Assembly (NCBI GenBank): GCA_027064425.1
Contig: JAMOPO010000015.1
Span: forward strand, 124,001 to 188,000
Length of the DNA stretch: 64,000 nt
Direction of reading: 5' to 3'
Source of the DNA: Methanobacteriota archaeon
GTDB taxonomy: Archaea; JAADCQ01; Methanopyri; Methanopyrales; Methanopyraceae
A program made the position numbers and the translations under genes. Below, one piece after another: positions 23,997 through 35,284 of this stretch (position 1 is the stretch's first letter; every line of letters starts with the position of its first letter). The notes beneath the pieces are model-generated. The model made no database searches, was not told where the DNA came from, and saw only the letters and a list, made by a program, of their open reading frames with translations.

Positions 23997-25436
23997 TTGA
24001 CGGAGTACGAGTTCGGCTGCCTGATCGGCGGGGAATGGGTGGAGGGCGAGGAGGAGATCCTCGTCCTCAGCCCCTACGACGACTCGGAGGTCGGTCGCGT
24101 CCTCGTCCCGCGTGAGATCGACGTGGACGGGCTCGTTAAGCACGCCAAGGAGGGGCTGAAAAGCTGGAAGGAGCGCCGAACCTACGAAGTCCGGGAGGCG
24201 CTCGAGGAGGCGGCGCGGCTGGTTAAGAAGCACGAGGAGGAGCTCGCCCGGATCATCGCGCTGGAGGGTGGCAAGCCGATCAGGGACGCCAGGTTCGAGG
24301 TGCGGAGGACGGCGGAGGTCCTCCGGCTGTGCGCGGGAGAGGCCGAGCGGATTTGGGGTGAGACGCTCCCGGGCGACGCTCAGCCCGGCCGCGTCTCCGA
24401 GGCCATCCTCACAGTCCGGGAGCCCGTGGGCGTCGTCCTCTCAATCACCCCGTACAACTTCCCGCTGATGCTCCCCGCGCACAAGCTGGGACCCGCGCTC
24501 GCCGCCCGATGCTCTATCGTGCACAAGCCCGCCACCGAGACGCCACTGTCCTCCCTCAAGCTCGCAGAGCTCCTGCTGGACGCCGGGATCGACGAGAGGG
24601 CGCTCCAGGTCGTGATCGGGCCGGGCCGGGAGCTGGGAGAGCGGTTGGTGAAGGCCGACTTCGATGCGCTCTCCTTCACGGGCAGCCGGGAGGTGGGAGA
24701 GCGGCTGCGCGAGATCTCGCCGATCCCCCGGATGACGCTGGAGCTGGGCGGGAACGATCCGGTCATCGTTGACGAGACCGTGGAGGACGTGGAGAAGGTC
24801 GCCGAGTCAGTCGTTCAGGGGGCGTGCTACCACGCGGGCCAGGTCTGCATCGCCGTGGAGCGGGCCATCGTCGTGGAGGAAGTGTACGACGAGTTCGTGG
24901 AGGCGGCCGCGGAGGCAGCGGAGTCCCTGAAGGTGGGGGACCCGCTGGACGAGGACACGGACGTGGGTCCGCTCATCAACGATCACGCGCTGGAGAAGGT
25001 CCTGAAGCACATCGAGGACGCGGTCAACCGGGGCGCCGAGGTGGTCACGGGCGGCGAGCCCAGGGAGCGCCGGCTGCTCCCGCCCACGGTGCTCTCGGAC
25101 GTGCCCGAGGACTCCCTGATCGCCCGGGAGGAGACGTTCGGCCCCGTCCTCCCGGTGATCCGGGTGAGGGACTTCGACGAGGCGCTCCGGGTGGCTAACG
25201 CGACCGAGTACGGGCTCCACGCGGCCGTGTTCACGAACCGGTTGGACCGGGCGGTCAGGGCCGCGAGGGAGCTCGAGGCGGGCGGGATCATCGTCAACGA
25301 GCTGACCATCTACCGGGCCGACTACATGCCGTTCGGCGGCGTGAAGGGCAGCGGGGTGGGTCGCGAGGGCGTCCCGTGGGCGGTCCGCGAGTTCACCGAG
25401 GAGAAGACGATCGTGCTGGGAGGGGAGGGCCGGTAG
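23997..25436 (+). CDS. aldehyde dehydrogenase, lactaldehyde dehydrogenase-like (CofA type)
   Basis: This 479-aa NAD(P)-dependent aldehyde dehydrogenase has YNFPLMLPAHKLGPALAARC (substrate/cofactor helix), the catalytic Glu in LELGGNDPVIV, and the nucleophile in GACYHAGQVCIAVER (Cys of the GQVC motif). EETFGPVLPVIRV is also present. In methanogens a close homologue oxidises lactaldehyde to lactate for coenzyme F420, and a fuculose-aldolase-like gene is at 13926. Other aldehydes, including glyceraldehyde-3-phosphate in the non-phosphorylating GAPN group, remain possible. TTG start 5 nt after GGGGTG. Confidence 0.82.
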   Translation: MTEYEFGCLIGGEWVEGEEEILVLSPYDDSEVGRVLVPREIDVDGLVKHAKEGLKSWKERRTYEVREALEEAARLVKKHEEELARIIALEGGKPIRDARFEVRRTAEVLRLCAGEAERIWGETLPGDAQPGRVSEAILTVREPVGVVLSITPYNFPLMLPAHKLGPALAARCSIVHKPATETPLSSLKLAELLLDAGIDERALQVVIGPGRELGERLVKADFDALSFTGSREVGERLREISPIPRMTLELGGNDPVIVDETVEDVEKVAESVVQGACYHAGQVCIAVERAIVVEEVYDEFVEAAAEAAESLKVGDPLDEDTDVGPLINDHALEKVLKHIEDAVNRGAEVVTGGEPRERRLLPPTVLSDVPEDSLIAREETFGPVLPVIRVRDFDEALRVANATEYGLHAAVFTNRLDRAVRAARELEAGGIIVNELTIYRADYMPFGGVKGSGVGREGVPWAVREFTEEKTIVLGGEGR

Positions 25437-25559
25437 GGGTCGGCAAAGCCGGCCTTACCTCATCCGGCTCGGCCCCAAAGGTCCTCCTCATCCCCCCTCC
25501 CGCCGGATCCTGAACGCTTATTTTCGAACCGGTGGGCGGCCCTCCGGGGGACGACCGGC
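25437..25559. promoter_or_regulatory. intergenic promoter region before ilvD
   Basis: The gap holds a small GGC-AAA-GCC hairpin just after the aldehyde dehydrogenase stop. An AT-rich element, CTTATTTTCG, lies around 25517-25526, about 35 bp before the TTG start of ilvD, and is a plausible TATA box for ilvD. No other feature is seen. Confidence 0.4.
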
Positions 25560-27221
25560 TTGCGGAGCGATGAGATCCGGCGCGGGGTGGAGCGCGCGCC
25601 GCACAGGGCGCTGCTCCGCGCGTGCGGGCTCACCGACGAGGAGCTGGAGGGAGACGGCCCGTTCATCGCCGTCGTGAACACCTACTCGGAGGTCATCCCG
25701 GGCCACGTTCACCTGGACAAGGTCGCGGAGGCGGTGAAGGAAGGGATCCGCGCGGCCGGTGGCGTCCCCTTCGAGGTCGAGACGATCGCTCTCTGCGACG
25801 GGATCGCGATGAACACCATCGGGATGAAGTACTCCCTGCCGAGCCGCGAGCTCGTCGCCGACTCCATCGAGACCGTGGTGGAGGGGCACCGGTTCGACGG
25901 CTTCGTCGCGGTCGTGTCCTGCGACAAGATGGTCCCGGGCGCGCTGATGGCCGCGGCCCGGCTGGACCTGCCCGCCGCGGTCGTCACGGGTGGCCCGATG
26001 GAGCCCGGCCGGGTGGACGGGAAAAAGGTGGATCTCATCGACGTGTTCGAGGGCGTCGGAGCGCTGAAGGAGGGGGAGATCACCGAGGAGGAGCTCAAGG
26101 AGCTCGAGCGCAGGGCCTGCCCCGGACCGGGCTCCTGCGCCGGCATGTTCACGGCCAACACGATGGCGTGCATGACCGAGGTGCTAGGCCTCTCCGAGTT
26201 CAACTGCGCGGCGACGCCGGCCACGGAGGCCGAGAAGCTCCGGATCGCGAAGCTCACGGGCATGCGAATCGTGGAGGCGGTTAAAGAGGGAGTCACGGCT
26301 CGAGACGTGCTCACCCGCGAGGCCTTCCTGGACGCGATCCGCGTCGACATGGCGCTGGGTGGCAGCACGAACACCGTGCTCCACCTGCTCGCGATCGCCC
26401 GCGAGGCGGGCGTAGATCTATCCCTCGACGACTTCGACGAGCTCAGCCGGGACACGCCGCACCTCTGCGCGATGCGGCCGGGCGGTCCCTACACCATGCG
26501 CGACCTGTACGAGGCCGGCGGCGTACCCGCCGTGATGAAGGAGCTGTCGGACGACCTTCACCTCGACCGACCGGACTACTCCGGCCGCCCGATGCGAGAG
26601 CGCGTCGAGCGCGCCGAGATCAGGGACCGGGACGTCGTCCGGCCGAAGAGCGACCCGGTCGAGGAGGAGGGCGGGCTCCGAATCCTCTACGGGAACCTGG
26701 CGCCCAAGGGTGCCGTGATCAAGACGGCCGCGCTGTCCAAGGACATGTACGAGCACGAGGGCCCGGCCGTCGTCTTCGACTCCGAGGAGGAGGCTACCGA
26801 GGCGATCCTGGGCGGTGAGGTGGATCCCGGTGACGTCGTGGTGATCCGCTACGAGGGTCCGGCCGGTGGACCGGGAATGCGTGAGATGCTGACCCCAACC
26901 TCCGCCCTGTGCGGGATGGGGCTGGACGACTCGGTGGCGCTGGTCACGGACGGTCGGTTCTCGGGTGGGACCAGGGGCCCGTGCATCGGGCACGTGTCGC
27001 CCGAAGCCTACCGTGGCGGGCCGATCGCGGTCGTGGAGGATGGCGACACCATCCGCATCGACGTTCGCAAGCGAAAGCTGGAGGTCGACCTGGAGGAAGA
27101 GGAGCTGAAGGCGCGGCTCGAGGAGTGGGAGCCGCCGGAGGACGAGGAGGAGCTCTCCGGGTACCTTAGGCGCTACCGGGAGCTGGTCCGAGGCGCGGAC
27201 GAAGGGGCCGTGCTCCGGTGA
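25560..27221 (+). CDS. ilvD: dihydroxy-acid dehydratase
   Basis: This 553-aa Fe-S enzyme dehydrates 2,3-dihydroxy acids to 2-keto acids, the penultimate step of valine and isoleucine synthesis. Marks: Cys in [32 protein letters not shown] (second Cys), [54 protein letters not shown] and [13 protein letters not shown] start behind GGGGGACG. It is coupled to cbiC by a GTGA overlap. ilvE lies at 51351. Confidence 0.96.
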   Translation: MRSDEIRRGVERAPHRALLRACGLTDEELEGDGPFIAVVNTYSEVIPGHVHLDKVAEAVKEGIRAAGGVPFEVETIALCDGIAMNTIGMKYSLPSRELVADSIETVVEGHRFDGFVAVVSCDKMVPGALMAAARLDLPAAVVTGGPMEPGRVDGKKVDLIDVFEGVGALKEGEITEEELKELERRACPGPGSCAGMFTANTMACMTEVLGLSEFNCAATPATEAEKLRIAKLTGMRIVEAVKEGVTARDVLTREAFLDAIRVDMALGGSTNTVLHLLAIAREAGVDLSLDDFDELSRDTPHLCAMRPGGPYTMRDLYEAGGVPAVMKELSDDLHLDRPDYSGRPMRERVERAEIRDRDVVRPKSDPVEEEGGLRILYGNLAPKGAVIKTAALSKDMYEHEGPAVVFDSEEEATEAILGGEVDPGDVVVIRYEGPAGGPGMREMLTPTSALCGMGLDDSVALVTDGRFSGGTRGPCIGHVSPEAYRGGPIAVVEDGDTIRIDVRKRKLEVDLEEEELKARLEEWEPPEDEEELSGYLRRYRELVRGADEGAVLR

Positions 27222-27811
27222 CCCTCGGGGAGCGCACCGAGCGGGGTCGTCGGATCGCCGAGCGGAGCCTGGACCGATGGACCGAGCGGCTGGGTGAGCC
27301 GAAGGACCTCGAGGACCTCCTCGCCCTCCGCCTCACCCACGCTACCTGGGACCCGTTCATCGCCGAGACGCTCCGGGTGGTGCCCTCCGAGAGGGAGGTG
27401 GTCCGAGGGATCCGGCGAGCGGAGCTGGTGGCGGTCGACGTGAGGATGGTGGCGGCCGGGATCCGGCGCTCGCTGGACCGGCTTGGACTAGAGGCCCGAG
27501 TGGCCTCCGAGGAGGGGGCCGAAAGCGGCGGCGACACGGTCACTGGGGACGGCATGCGTCGGATCCTGGAGGAGCACGAGAACGTCGCCGTGGTCGTGGG
27601 TAACGCGCCAACGGCCGCTGAGAAGGTGGGAGAGTACCGGGACTCCGTGAGCGTGGCGCTGCTCTTCCCCGTGGGCCTCGGCTCGGTGGAGGTGAAGTTC
27701 GAGGGGCTGGACTGGGGAATCCCGCTGGTCACGAACCTCTCCGTGCGCGGCGGTACGCCCTTGGCCGTCGCGGCCTTCAACGCCCTGGTCGACTACGCGC
27801 TCGAGAGCTGA
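27218..27811 (+). CDS. cbiC: precorrin-8X methylmutase-like (CbiC/CobH)
   Basis: This 197-aa enzyme moves the C-11 methyl of the corrin precursor to C-12 in cobamide biosynthesis. Marks: [15 protein letters not shown] (the conserved His region), [29 protein letters not shown] and a C-terminal [17 protein letters not shown]. The usual N-terminal Ile-Glu segment is replaced by a longer charged leader. GTG start overlapping ilvD stop. Its last 19 bases overlap the convergent purE gene. Confidence 0.8.
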   Translation: MTLGERTERGRRIAERSLDRWTERLGEPKDLEDLLALRLTHATWDPFIAETLRVVPSEREVVRGIRRAELVAVDVRMVAAGIRRSLDRLGLEARVASEEGAESGGDTVTGDGMRRILEEHENVAVVVGNAPTAAEKVGEYRDSVSVALLFPVGLGSVEVKFEGLDWGIPLVTNLSVRGGTPLAVAAFNALVDYALES

Positions 27812-28284
27812 GATCGGAGCTCTCTGTCGGCCTCCTTCACCTCCTCTCGCAGCTTTTCAGAGTACTCCTCCAGGAACTTTTTCACCTTCTCATCTTCCAG
27901 CGCCAGGATCCGTAGGGCCAGCAGCGCGGCGTTCTCACCCCGGTCGACGCCCACGGTGGCCACCGGTACCCCGGGCGGCATCTGCACCGAGGACAGCAGC
28001 GCGTCCATGCCCGACAGTTTCGCGTCCACGGGCACGGCGATCACGGGCTTGTTCGTCTTGGCCGCGATCACGCCCGGCAGGTGCGCCGCCAGCCCGGCTA
28101 TCGCGATGTACACCTTCACCTCCTCGTCGTGGTCCTCGATGATCTTCTCCAGGTACTCAGGTGACCGGTGGGCCGAGGCCACCCGAACCTCGTAGCTGAC
28201 GCCCGCCTCCTCCAGCACCTTCACCGCCTTCTCCGCCACGTCCCGGTCGCTCGGGCTGCCCAGGATGATGAGCACGTCCACCAT
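27793..28284 (-). CDS. purE: N5-carboxyaminoimidazole ribonucleotide mutase
   Basis: This 163-aa enzyme works in purine biosynthesis. Marks: [58 protein letters not shown], and [26 protein letters not shown]. Fully typical. Last gene of the apgM-dedA-purE run on the minus strand. Confidence 0.96.
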   Translation of the reverse strand: MVDVLIILGSPSDRDVAEKAVKVLEEAGVSYEVRVASAHRSPEYLEKIIEDHDEEVKVYIAIAGLAAHLPGVIAAKTNKPVIAVPVDAKLSGMDALLSSVQMPPGVPVATVGVDRGENAALLALRILALEDEKVKKFLEEYSEKLREEVKEADRELRSQLSSA

Positions 28285-28297
28285 CCGCCGCGACCCC

Positions 28298-28846
28298 TCA
28301 CACGCTCGTGAGCATCTTCAGCACCTTCGGACCCAGGTAGTGAGCGATCGCTGACTTGACCGTCTCGGACTGTGCCACGTACCCCAGGAAGAGGAACCGA
28401 AGGAACCTGCCGGTGACGACCGCGCTCACGAACAGTCGCAGGTCCATCTCAACCAGTCCCGCGCCAATCGTGAACGGCTTGAACGGGATGAACTGGAGAA
28501 GGCCCGCGAGGAAGACGGCCGCCCAGGCGGTGAGCCAGTGCTCCGTCAGCCTTCGCTCCGCCTTGATCAGCACCGCTTCGCCGACGAGCTTGAGGGCGAT
28601 GGGTCGGCCGCCGTAGTAACCGATGGCGTAGCCGAGGAGGCTGCCGGCGATGGACGCGAGCGCGACCAGGCCCGCTAGCGTCCACGGGTCCATCTTCAGC
28701 GCGTACGGGAACACGAACGGTTCCGGCGGTACCGGCAGCACGCTGCACTCCAACGCCGTGATCAACAGCATCCCCGGCAGCCCTACCGCCCGCTCGAACT
28801 CCATGAAGTAGGCGATGAGTTGCTCGGAGAGGCCCAGCGACCCCAC
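28298..28846 (-). CDS. DedA/VTT-family membrane protein
   Basis: The protein is 182 aa. The SNARE-associated/DedA core is visible: a re-entrant hydrophobic stretch with [19 protein letters not shown], then [15 protein letters not shown], and [13 protein letters not shown], followed by a final helix pair with [12 protein letters not shown]. Relatives act as lipid scramblases/flippases or undecaprenyl-phosphate carriers in bacteria; the archaeal substrate is unknown. It starts four bases after the apgM stop. Confidence 0.85.
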   Translation of the reverse strand: MGSLGLSEQLIAYFMEFERAVGLPGMLLITALECSVLPVPPEPFVFPYALKMDPWTLAGLVALASIAGSLLGYAIGYYGGRPIALKLVGEAVLIKAERRLTEHWLTAWAAVFLAGLLQFIPFKPFTIGAGLVEMDLRLFVSAVVTGRFLRFLFLGYVAQSETVKSAIAHYLGPKVLKMLTSV

Positions 28847-28850
28847 TCGA

Positions 28851-30101
28851 TCACGCCCCGAACTTCTCGATCAGGTCGGCTAGATCCCGCAGTACATCCA
28901 GCAGACGCATGCCGGAGAACCTGCCCAGGCACCCTCGAGCCACGGAGATCTCGTCGAATCGGTCGACCTCGTCCCGCCGGGCGTCCTCCGTCCAGATCGC
29001 TACCGGCACGGGATCCGCCGTGTGGTCACCCACGGTCACGGGGGTCGTGTGGTCCGCGGTCAGGCACACGACGGTCTCGCCCGGGTCCACCTCGTCCAGT
29101 ATCCGACCCACCAGGTCCCGGTCCATTCTCTCCAACATCTCCACCTTGCCCTCGAAGTCACCGTCGTGGCCCATCTCGTCCACCGCGTTGAAGTTAACGA
29201 GCACGAGGTCATGGTCCTCCAGGCACTCAAGAGCCAGCTCCGCCTTCCTGCGGAGATCCGTGTCCCTCCGTCCCGTGATCCGCTCGTCCTCCGGCACCGT
29301 CATGCCCAGCATCCGACCGATCCCCTTGATCAAGGAGGCGCCCGCCACCACGGCGCCGCTGACGTCGTACCGCTCCTCGAACTCCTCCACCTCCCTCAGC
29401 TGTCCGGCTCCCCGCGGCAGGATCGCGTTCGCGGGCGGCTCACCCCGCTCCCGCCGCTCCTCGTTGATAGGGTGCTCCTCCAGCACCTCATGCGCCTGCC
29501 GGACGAACTCGTTGACGATCTCGGCCGTCCTCTCGGCCGCGGGGTCGCTCGAGGTCGGTTTCACCTTCTTCACCGGCCGGCCCGGCCGCTTGGGATCGGC
29601 GTCGGTCACGTCCGCGGACAGGTCCTCGCCGCGAAGGACCAGCACGGCCCGGTGCCCCACCGCCTCCCGAAACTCGAACTCGACCGGCAGGTCGACCTCC
29701 TCGTTGACCGCCTCGGCCAGCTCGGGCGTTCCCTCGTCCTCGCTGATCCTCCCGGCCCTCCGGTCCTCGACGATCAGCTCACCGTTCTCCTCACGCACCG
29801 TCGCGAAGTTGCACCGGAACGCCACGTCTCCCGGTCTGACCTCCACCCCAGCACCCAGGGCCTCGAGAGGGCCACGCCCGGGGTACACCTCGAACGGGTC
29901 GTACCCCAGCAGGGCCAGGTGGGCGGTGTCGCTGCCCGGTCGAACCCCGGCCCTGATCGGGTCCATCAGGCCCGTCGACCCGCGCCGAGCGAGCTCATCC
30001 ATGTTCGGGACGTCCGCGGCCTGCAGCGGCGTCTCGCCTCGGTCCGGGTCGAACCGGTCGGCCATCCCGTCACCCACGATCAGCACGATCTTCCTGCCCA
30101 A
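28851..30101 (-). CDS. apgM: cofactor-independent phosphoglycerate mutase (archaeal ApgM)
   Basis: This 416-aa enzyme interconverts 2- and 3-phosphoglycerate using two metal ions. Alkaline-phosphatase-superfamily marks: KIVLIVGDGMADR (first Asp), the nucleophile Ser in RPGSDTAHLALLGYDP, FNAVDEMGHDGDF, and LTADHTTPV (Asp/His pair). TTG start at 30101, 7 nt after GGGTGG, matches the family N-terminus; the frame is open 23 codons upstream but that stretch looks like an RNA module (30115-30175). Confidence 0.92.
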   Translation of the reverse strand: MGRKIVLIVGDGMADRFDPDRGETPLQAADVPNMDELARRGSTGLMDPIRAGVRPGSDTAHLALLGYDPFEVYPGRGPLEALGAGVEVRPGDVAFRCNFATVREENGELIVEDRRAGRISEDEGTPELAEAVNEEVDLPVEFEFREAVGHRAVLVLRGEDLSADVTDADPKRPGRPVKKVKPTSSDPAAERTAEIVNEFVRQAHEVLEEHPINEERRERGEPPANAILPRGAGQLREVEEFEERYDVSGAVVAGASLIKGIGRMLGMTVPEDERITGRRDTDLRRKAELALECLEDHDLVLVNFNAVDEMGHDGDFEGKVEMLERMDRDLVGRILDEVDPGETVVCLTADHTTPVTVGDHTADPVPVAIWTEDARRDEVDRFDEISVARGCLGRFSGMRLLDVLRDLADLIEKFGA

Positions 30102-30114
30102 GTCGCGACCACCC

Positions 30115-30175
30115 TCAGCCGCTCCCGTGGTCGTCACGGAGGCCCTCCACTCTCGGCGTGCTGTATTCACATCAT
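30115..30175 (-). ncRNA. candidate box C/D guide RNA D
   Basis: Minus strand: C-like ATGATGT (30169-30175), exactly 12 nt, D-prime CCGA (30153-30156), 15-nt spacer, C-prime GTGACGA (30131-30137), exactly 12 nt, perfect D box CTGA (30115-30118). Total length of 61 nt is normal for archaea. Internal kink-turn boxes both carry C where U is conserved. It lies in the leader of apgM on the same strand. I recognised no rRNA target for either guide. Confidence 0.5.
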
Positions 30176-30204
30176 CGGGCGCGTCGGAACCAGCTTACTA
30201 GTTA

Positions 30205-30942
30205 TTAACGGATGACCGTCAGGTCCGGCGGCGGGACGAACTCCACCTCCACCTCGAACTCGCTCCGAACCCGACGAGCCAGCTCCTGCATCCCCGGGAT
30301 CTCGCTGTACTCGTGACCCAGCTCCACCACGGTCACGCCCAGCTCCAGAAGCTCCGCACGGGTGTGGTACTTCACCTCGCCCGAGATCACGGCGTCGACG
30401 TCATCCGCCTCGTCCACCACCTCGCTCGGGGCCGACCCGGGGACCACCAGGACCGTTCGGACGTCTTCCCAGTCCCCGTAGACCGTGGTCAGGGGAGAGA
30501 AGTTCCGGAGCGCGTTGAGCAGCTCGTCCGACGGGCCCCGAACCTCGCACACGCGGCCGAGCTCGTCGCAGGCCGTGTCCACGACGCGCAGGTTCAACCG
30601 GCGGGCCAGGGAGTCGGCGACGCCCCCCTCCGCCCGGTCCCAGTTCGTGTGGGCGGCGTAGAACGTGGCGTCCGCCTCCAGCACCCGGCGCAGCACGGTG
30701 TAGGTTCGGCCCGTGATCCTCCTCGGCGGCTTCAGGAACATCGGATGGTGCGTGATCGCGAGCTCCGCCTCCCTTGCCTCGTCGACGACGTGCGCCACGT
30801 CGAGGCCCACCACAACCCGGTCGACCTCCCGAGAGAGACCGTCCGGGGGCGCCACCTGAACCCCTGGGTTGTCCCAGTCCTCCGCGAGGTCCGGCGGCGC
30901 GAGCTCCTCCACGAACTCCAGGACCTCCTCGACCGTGGGCAC
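30205..30942 (-). CDS. Nif3/DUF34 family dimetal protein
   Basis: This 245-aa protein of the Nif3/YbgI family, often called GTP cyclohydrolase I type 2, has DWDNPGVQV at the N-terminus, VVGLDVAHVVDEA, the metal motif ITHHPMFLK, YAAHTNWDRAEGG, and a C-terminal ISGEVKYHTRAELLELGVTVVELGHEYSEIPGM with the remaining metal ligands. GTG start after GGGGAGC. The true reaction in archaea is not settled. Upstream is the divergent gene at 31015. Confidence 0.9.
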   Translation of the reverse strand: MPTVEEVLEFVEELAPPDLAEDWDNPGVQVAPPDGLSREVDRVVVGLDVAHVVDEAREAELAITHHPMFLKPPRRITGRTYTVLRRVLEADATFYAAHTNWDRAEGGVADSLARRLNLRVVDTACDELGRVCEVRGPSDELLNALRNFSPLTTVYGDWEDVRTVLVVPGSAPSEVVDEADDVDAVISGEVKYHTRAELLELGVTVVELGHEYSEIPGMQELARRVRSEFEVEVEFVPPPDLTVIR

Positions 30943-31014
30943 GGGACGCTCCCCGGGCGGGGCCCGGGAGAGGTTATTCAAACATCTCCCGCGGGGCGCT
31001 CCGGGGGGAGCCCG

Positions 31015-33286
<2,272 letters not shown>

Positions 33287-33312
33287 TTAAAGGTTTGTTG
33301 GGGGGAGAGGGG

Positions 33313-33882
33313 TCAGGACTCGCCCCGCTCCTCACGAGCCCTCTCCGCCCTCTTTTCTAACTCTTCCGCCCACTCGGCGAGCCTGTCCGCGAGCTCCTCC
33401 AGCTTCTCCTTAAAGGCGCTGTAGTAATCCTTCGCGGCCTTGACTAGGAACAGTCCTCCCGCACCGAGCCCAACCACCAGCACGAGGATGCTCAGCAGGG
33501 CGCCCAGGCCCGGCAGGGAGACGACCAGTGGCGACAGCATCACCGCCGCCAGGACGGCGATAATGCCAAGAATCAGGTTGTACGTCGCGGTGCGAACGCT
33601 CTCCTCGCGCTGCCCGAGCACCAGCTCCGAGACGAGATCAGAGGCGGCCTCCGCGATGGGCTTCAGGTGCCTCACCACCTGGTACAGGAAGTAGAAGAGC
33701 AGCAGTACCACGCCGATGGTCACGAGGGTGTTCACCGGGACGCCTATTCCCGGCAGCGCTGATCCCAGGGAGGACAGCATCGGGACGATCAGCTGCGCGA
33801 GCACCACGGTCAGCGCGGCGCCCAGCCCGTTGGTGAGGACCGGGACCGCGTGCTCCCGGATCTCGTCCGCGAGCTCGCCCAA
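33313..33882 (-). CDS. four-helix membrane protein with charged C-terminal helix
   Basis: The protein is 189 aa. Four hydrophobic segments (about 18-38, 48-70, 99-120, 128-148) are followed by a long Lys/Glu/Arg helix that looks coiled-coil (FKEKLEELADRLAEWAEELEKRAERAREE). The hydrophobic part resembles small mechanosensitive or channel-like archaeal proteins (COG-type TM helix repeats), but I cannot name a family. TTG start 7 nt after GGGGTG. A TATA-like element lies 35-42 bp upstream. Confidence 0.6.
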   Translation of the reverse strand: MGELADEIREHAVPVLTNGLGAALTVVLAQLIVPMLSSLGSALPGIGVPVNTLVTIGVVLLLFYFLYQVVRHLKPIAEAASDLVSELVLGQREESVRTATYNLILGIIAVLAAVMLSPLVVSLPGLGALLSILVLVVGLGAGGLFLVKAAKDYYSAFKEKLEELADRLAEWAEELEKRAERAREERGES

Positions 33883-33916
33883 CCCCGAACACCCCTAGCC
33901 CCCGACCGCCGCGGAG

Positions 33917-33924
33917 TAAATAAA
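33917..33924 (-). promoter_or_regulatory. TATA box of the 33313-33882 gene
   Basis: On the minus strand the sequence reads TTTATTTA, 35-42 bp before the TTG start at 33882. It is the only AT-rich element between mfnB and this gene and has the usual spacing for a short-leader archaeal transcript. Confidence 0.55.
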
Positions 33925-33934
33925 GTGGTCGATT

Positions 33935-34648
33935 TCATGCCAGCGCCTCGACGAGCTCCCGGACCAGGTGGCTGCGAACCGTCCCGCTGTCCCGGTCGTT
34001 ACCCTCGCACGCGGCGCCCCGAACGCCCACGATGTCCGCCCCAAGCTCCTTGACCTTGGGCATGTCCTCCCGCTTGAGGGAGCCCGCCAGCGCCACCTCC
34101 AGCCCGTGCTCGTGGGCCAGATCCACGAACTCGCCCACCTCCTCCTCGCTCATGAAGTCGAACAGACCCTTACCGTCCTTGACCGCCGTATCCACCATCG
34201 CCACGTCGCACTCGGACTCCGCCGCCACCTCCGGCACGCTCATCGGGTCCAGGCTGCCGACCCGGTGCGCGTCCGCGTAGCCCGCCGCCACGACCCGCGT
34301 GGAGTACCCGAACTCCCGCACGGCCCGGGAGCAGGCCCGCATGACTTCAACGGCCTCTTCCTCCGTCTTCACCCCGTAGAGCCCGACCTTCGCGTAGTCC
34401 ACGCCGATGGAGGCGACCCCGAGCACGGCCTGAGCCACCGTTCCCGGCTTGTACGGCACGTCGCCTACGGTGGCGCTGACCTCGCGGTCCTCCGGCACGA
34501 CCTCCAGGATCTCCCGGATGATCCAGGGCATGTTGGCCCCGAGCGAGCCCTCCTTCGGGTTTTTCACATCGATAATGTGAGCGCCTCCCTCCACGGCCTC
34601 GATGGCCTCGTCCCGGTCAACGGGGCTCACTAATAGCCTCGGGCGCAT
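33935..34648 (-). CDS. mfnB: (5-formylfuran-3-yl)methyl phosphate synthase
   Basis: This 237-aa enzyme (former DUF556) converts two glyceraldehyde-3-phosphate molecules into the furan precursor of methanofuran, the first C1 carrier of methanogenesis. TIM-barrel marks: LLVSPVDRDEAIEAVEGGAHIIDVKNPKEGSLGAN (Lys of DVKNPKEG is the Schiff-base region), DYAKVGLYG, VAAGYADAHR, AMVDTAVKDGKGLFDFM, and VALAGSLKREDMPKVKELGADIVGVRGAAC. Full length and diagnostic for methanogens. Confidence 0.93.
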   Translation of the reverse strand: MRPRLLVSPVDRDEAIEAVEGGAHIIDVKNPKEGSLGANMPWIIREILEVVPEDREVSATVGDVPYKPGTVAQAVLGVASIGVDYAKVGLYGVKTEEEAVEVMRACSRAVREFGYSTRVVAAGYADAHRVGSLDPMSVPEVAAESECDVAMVDTAVKDGKGLFDFMSEEEVGEFVDLAHEHGLEVALAGSLKREDMPKVKELGADIVGVRGAACEGNDRDSGTVRSHLVRELVEALA

Positions 34649-34678
34649 CGGGCCGGCCCCGGCCCGGTCCGGAGGTTC

Positions 34679-34690
34679 ACCCTAAATAGC
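34679..34690. promoter_or_regulatory. TATA-like element between mfnB and the 34730 gene
   Basis: ACCCTAAATAGC, with TAAATAG at 34683-34689, is the single AT-rich patch in the 81-bp divergent gap. It is 41-47 bp from the TTG start at 34730 and 35-41 bp from the mfnB ATG, so it can serve either direction. Confidence 0.45.
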
Positions 34691-34729
34691 TCCTTTGGGA
34701 CGGCCGAGCTCGAACCAGGGGTTGACGCC

Positions 34730-35284
34730 TTGAAGCGTGCCGCGGTAGCGGCCCTGCTGCTCTGCACCGCCCCCGCCGAGGCCCAGGTCCTGACGCCGGA
34801 GGACGTCGCCAAGCTTCCTTACAGCCACCCGGTGATCGTGGACTGCGTCATCGGCCCCGCCGAGGCTGAGTCCCCAGGGGACTACGCGAGGATCGTGTGG
34901 GTGGACCCCATCACCCACGAGCGCCACGTCCGTGACAAGGTCCGGATACACGTCTCCGGGCCCGCGCTCCTGAACGTGGCCGTCGCCTCCCCGCGCCGAG
35001 CCGGCCGCTGCGACCTCTCCGTGGTGCTCGACGGGAGGACGATCCTGCAGCGGAGCCTGACCCTCGATCCCAACTCGGTGCTGCAGGAGTCCGTGGAGCT
35101 CCCGCTGAAGGCGGGCGTCCATTACCTGCAGATCGAGCTCGCGTCCCCGGATGGGGGCGACCACGTCTCCTGCCGGCTCGAGGTGGTGTGGATCGGCGGG
35201 AACAGCGGTAGCGGCCACGCGCCCCTAACCACCGAGGTACTCGCGCTGGGGACGCTGCTGGCATGTCTAAGGAGACGATGGTGA
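34730..35284 (+). CDS. secreted, C-terminally anchored protein of unknown function
   Basis: The protein is 184 aa. A short signal peptide (MKRAAVAALLLCTAPAEAQ) is followed by an all-beta extracellular domain with two regularly spaced cysteines. The C-terminus has a short linker (GNSGSGHAPLT), a hydrophobic segment (LALGTLLACL) and RRRW. That N-signal plus C-terminal helix plus arginine pattern resembles sortase-processed archaeal surface proteins. TTG start 5 nt after AGGGGTTG. The 3' end overlaps the topoisomerase start by 22 bases. Confidence 0.65.
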   Translation: MKRAAVAALLLCTAPAEAQVLTPEDVAKLPYSHPVIVDCVIGPAEAESPGDYARIVWVDPITHERHVRDKVRIHVSGPALLNVAVASPRRAGRCDLSVVLDGRTILQRSLTLDPNSVLQESVELPLKAGVHYLQIELASPDGGDHVSCRLEVVWIGGNSGSGHAPLTTEVLALGTLLACLRRRW

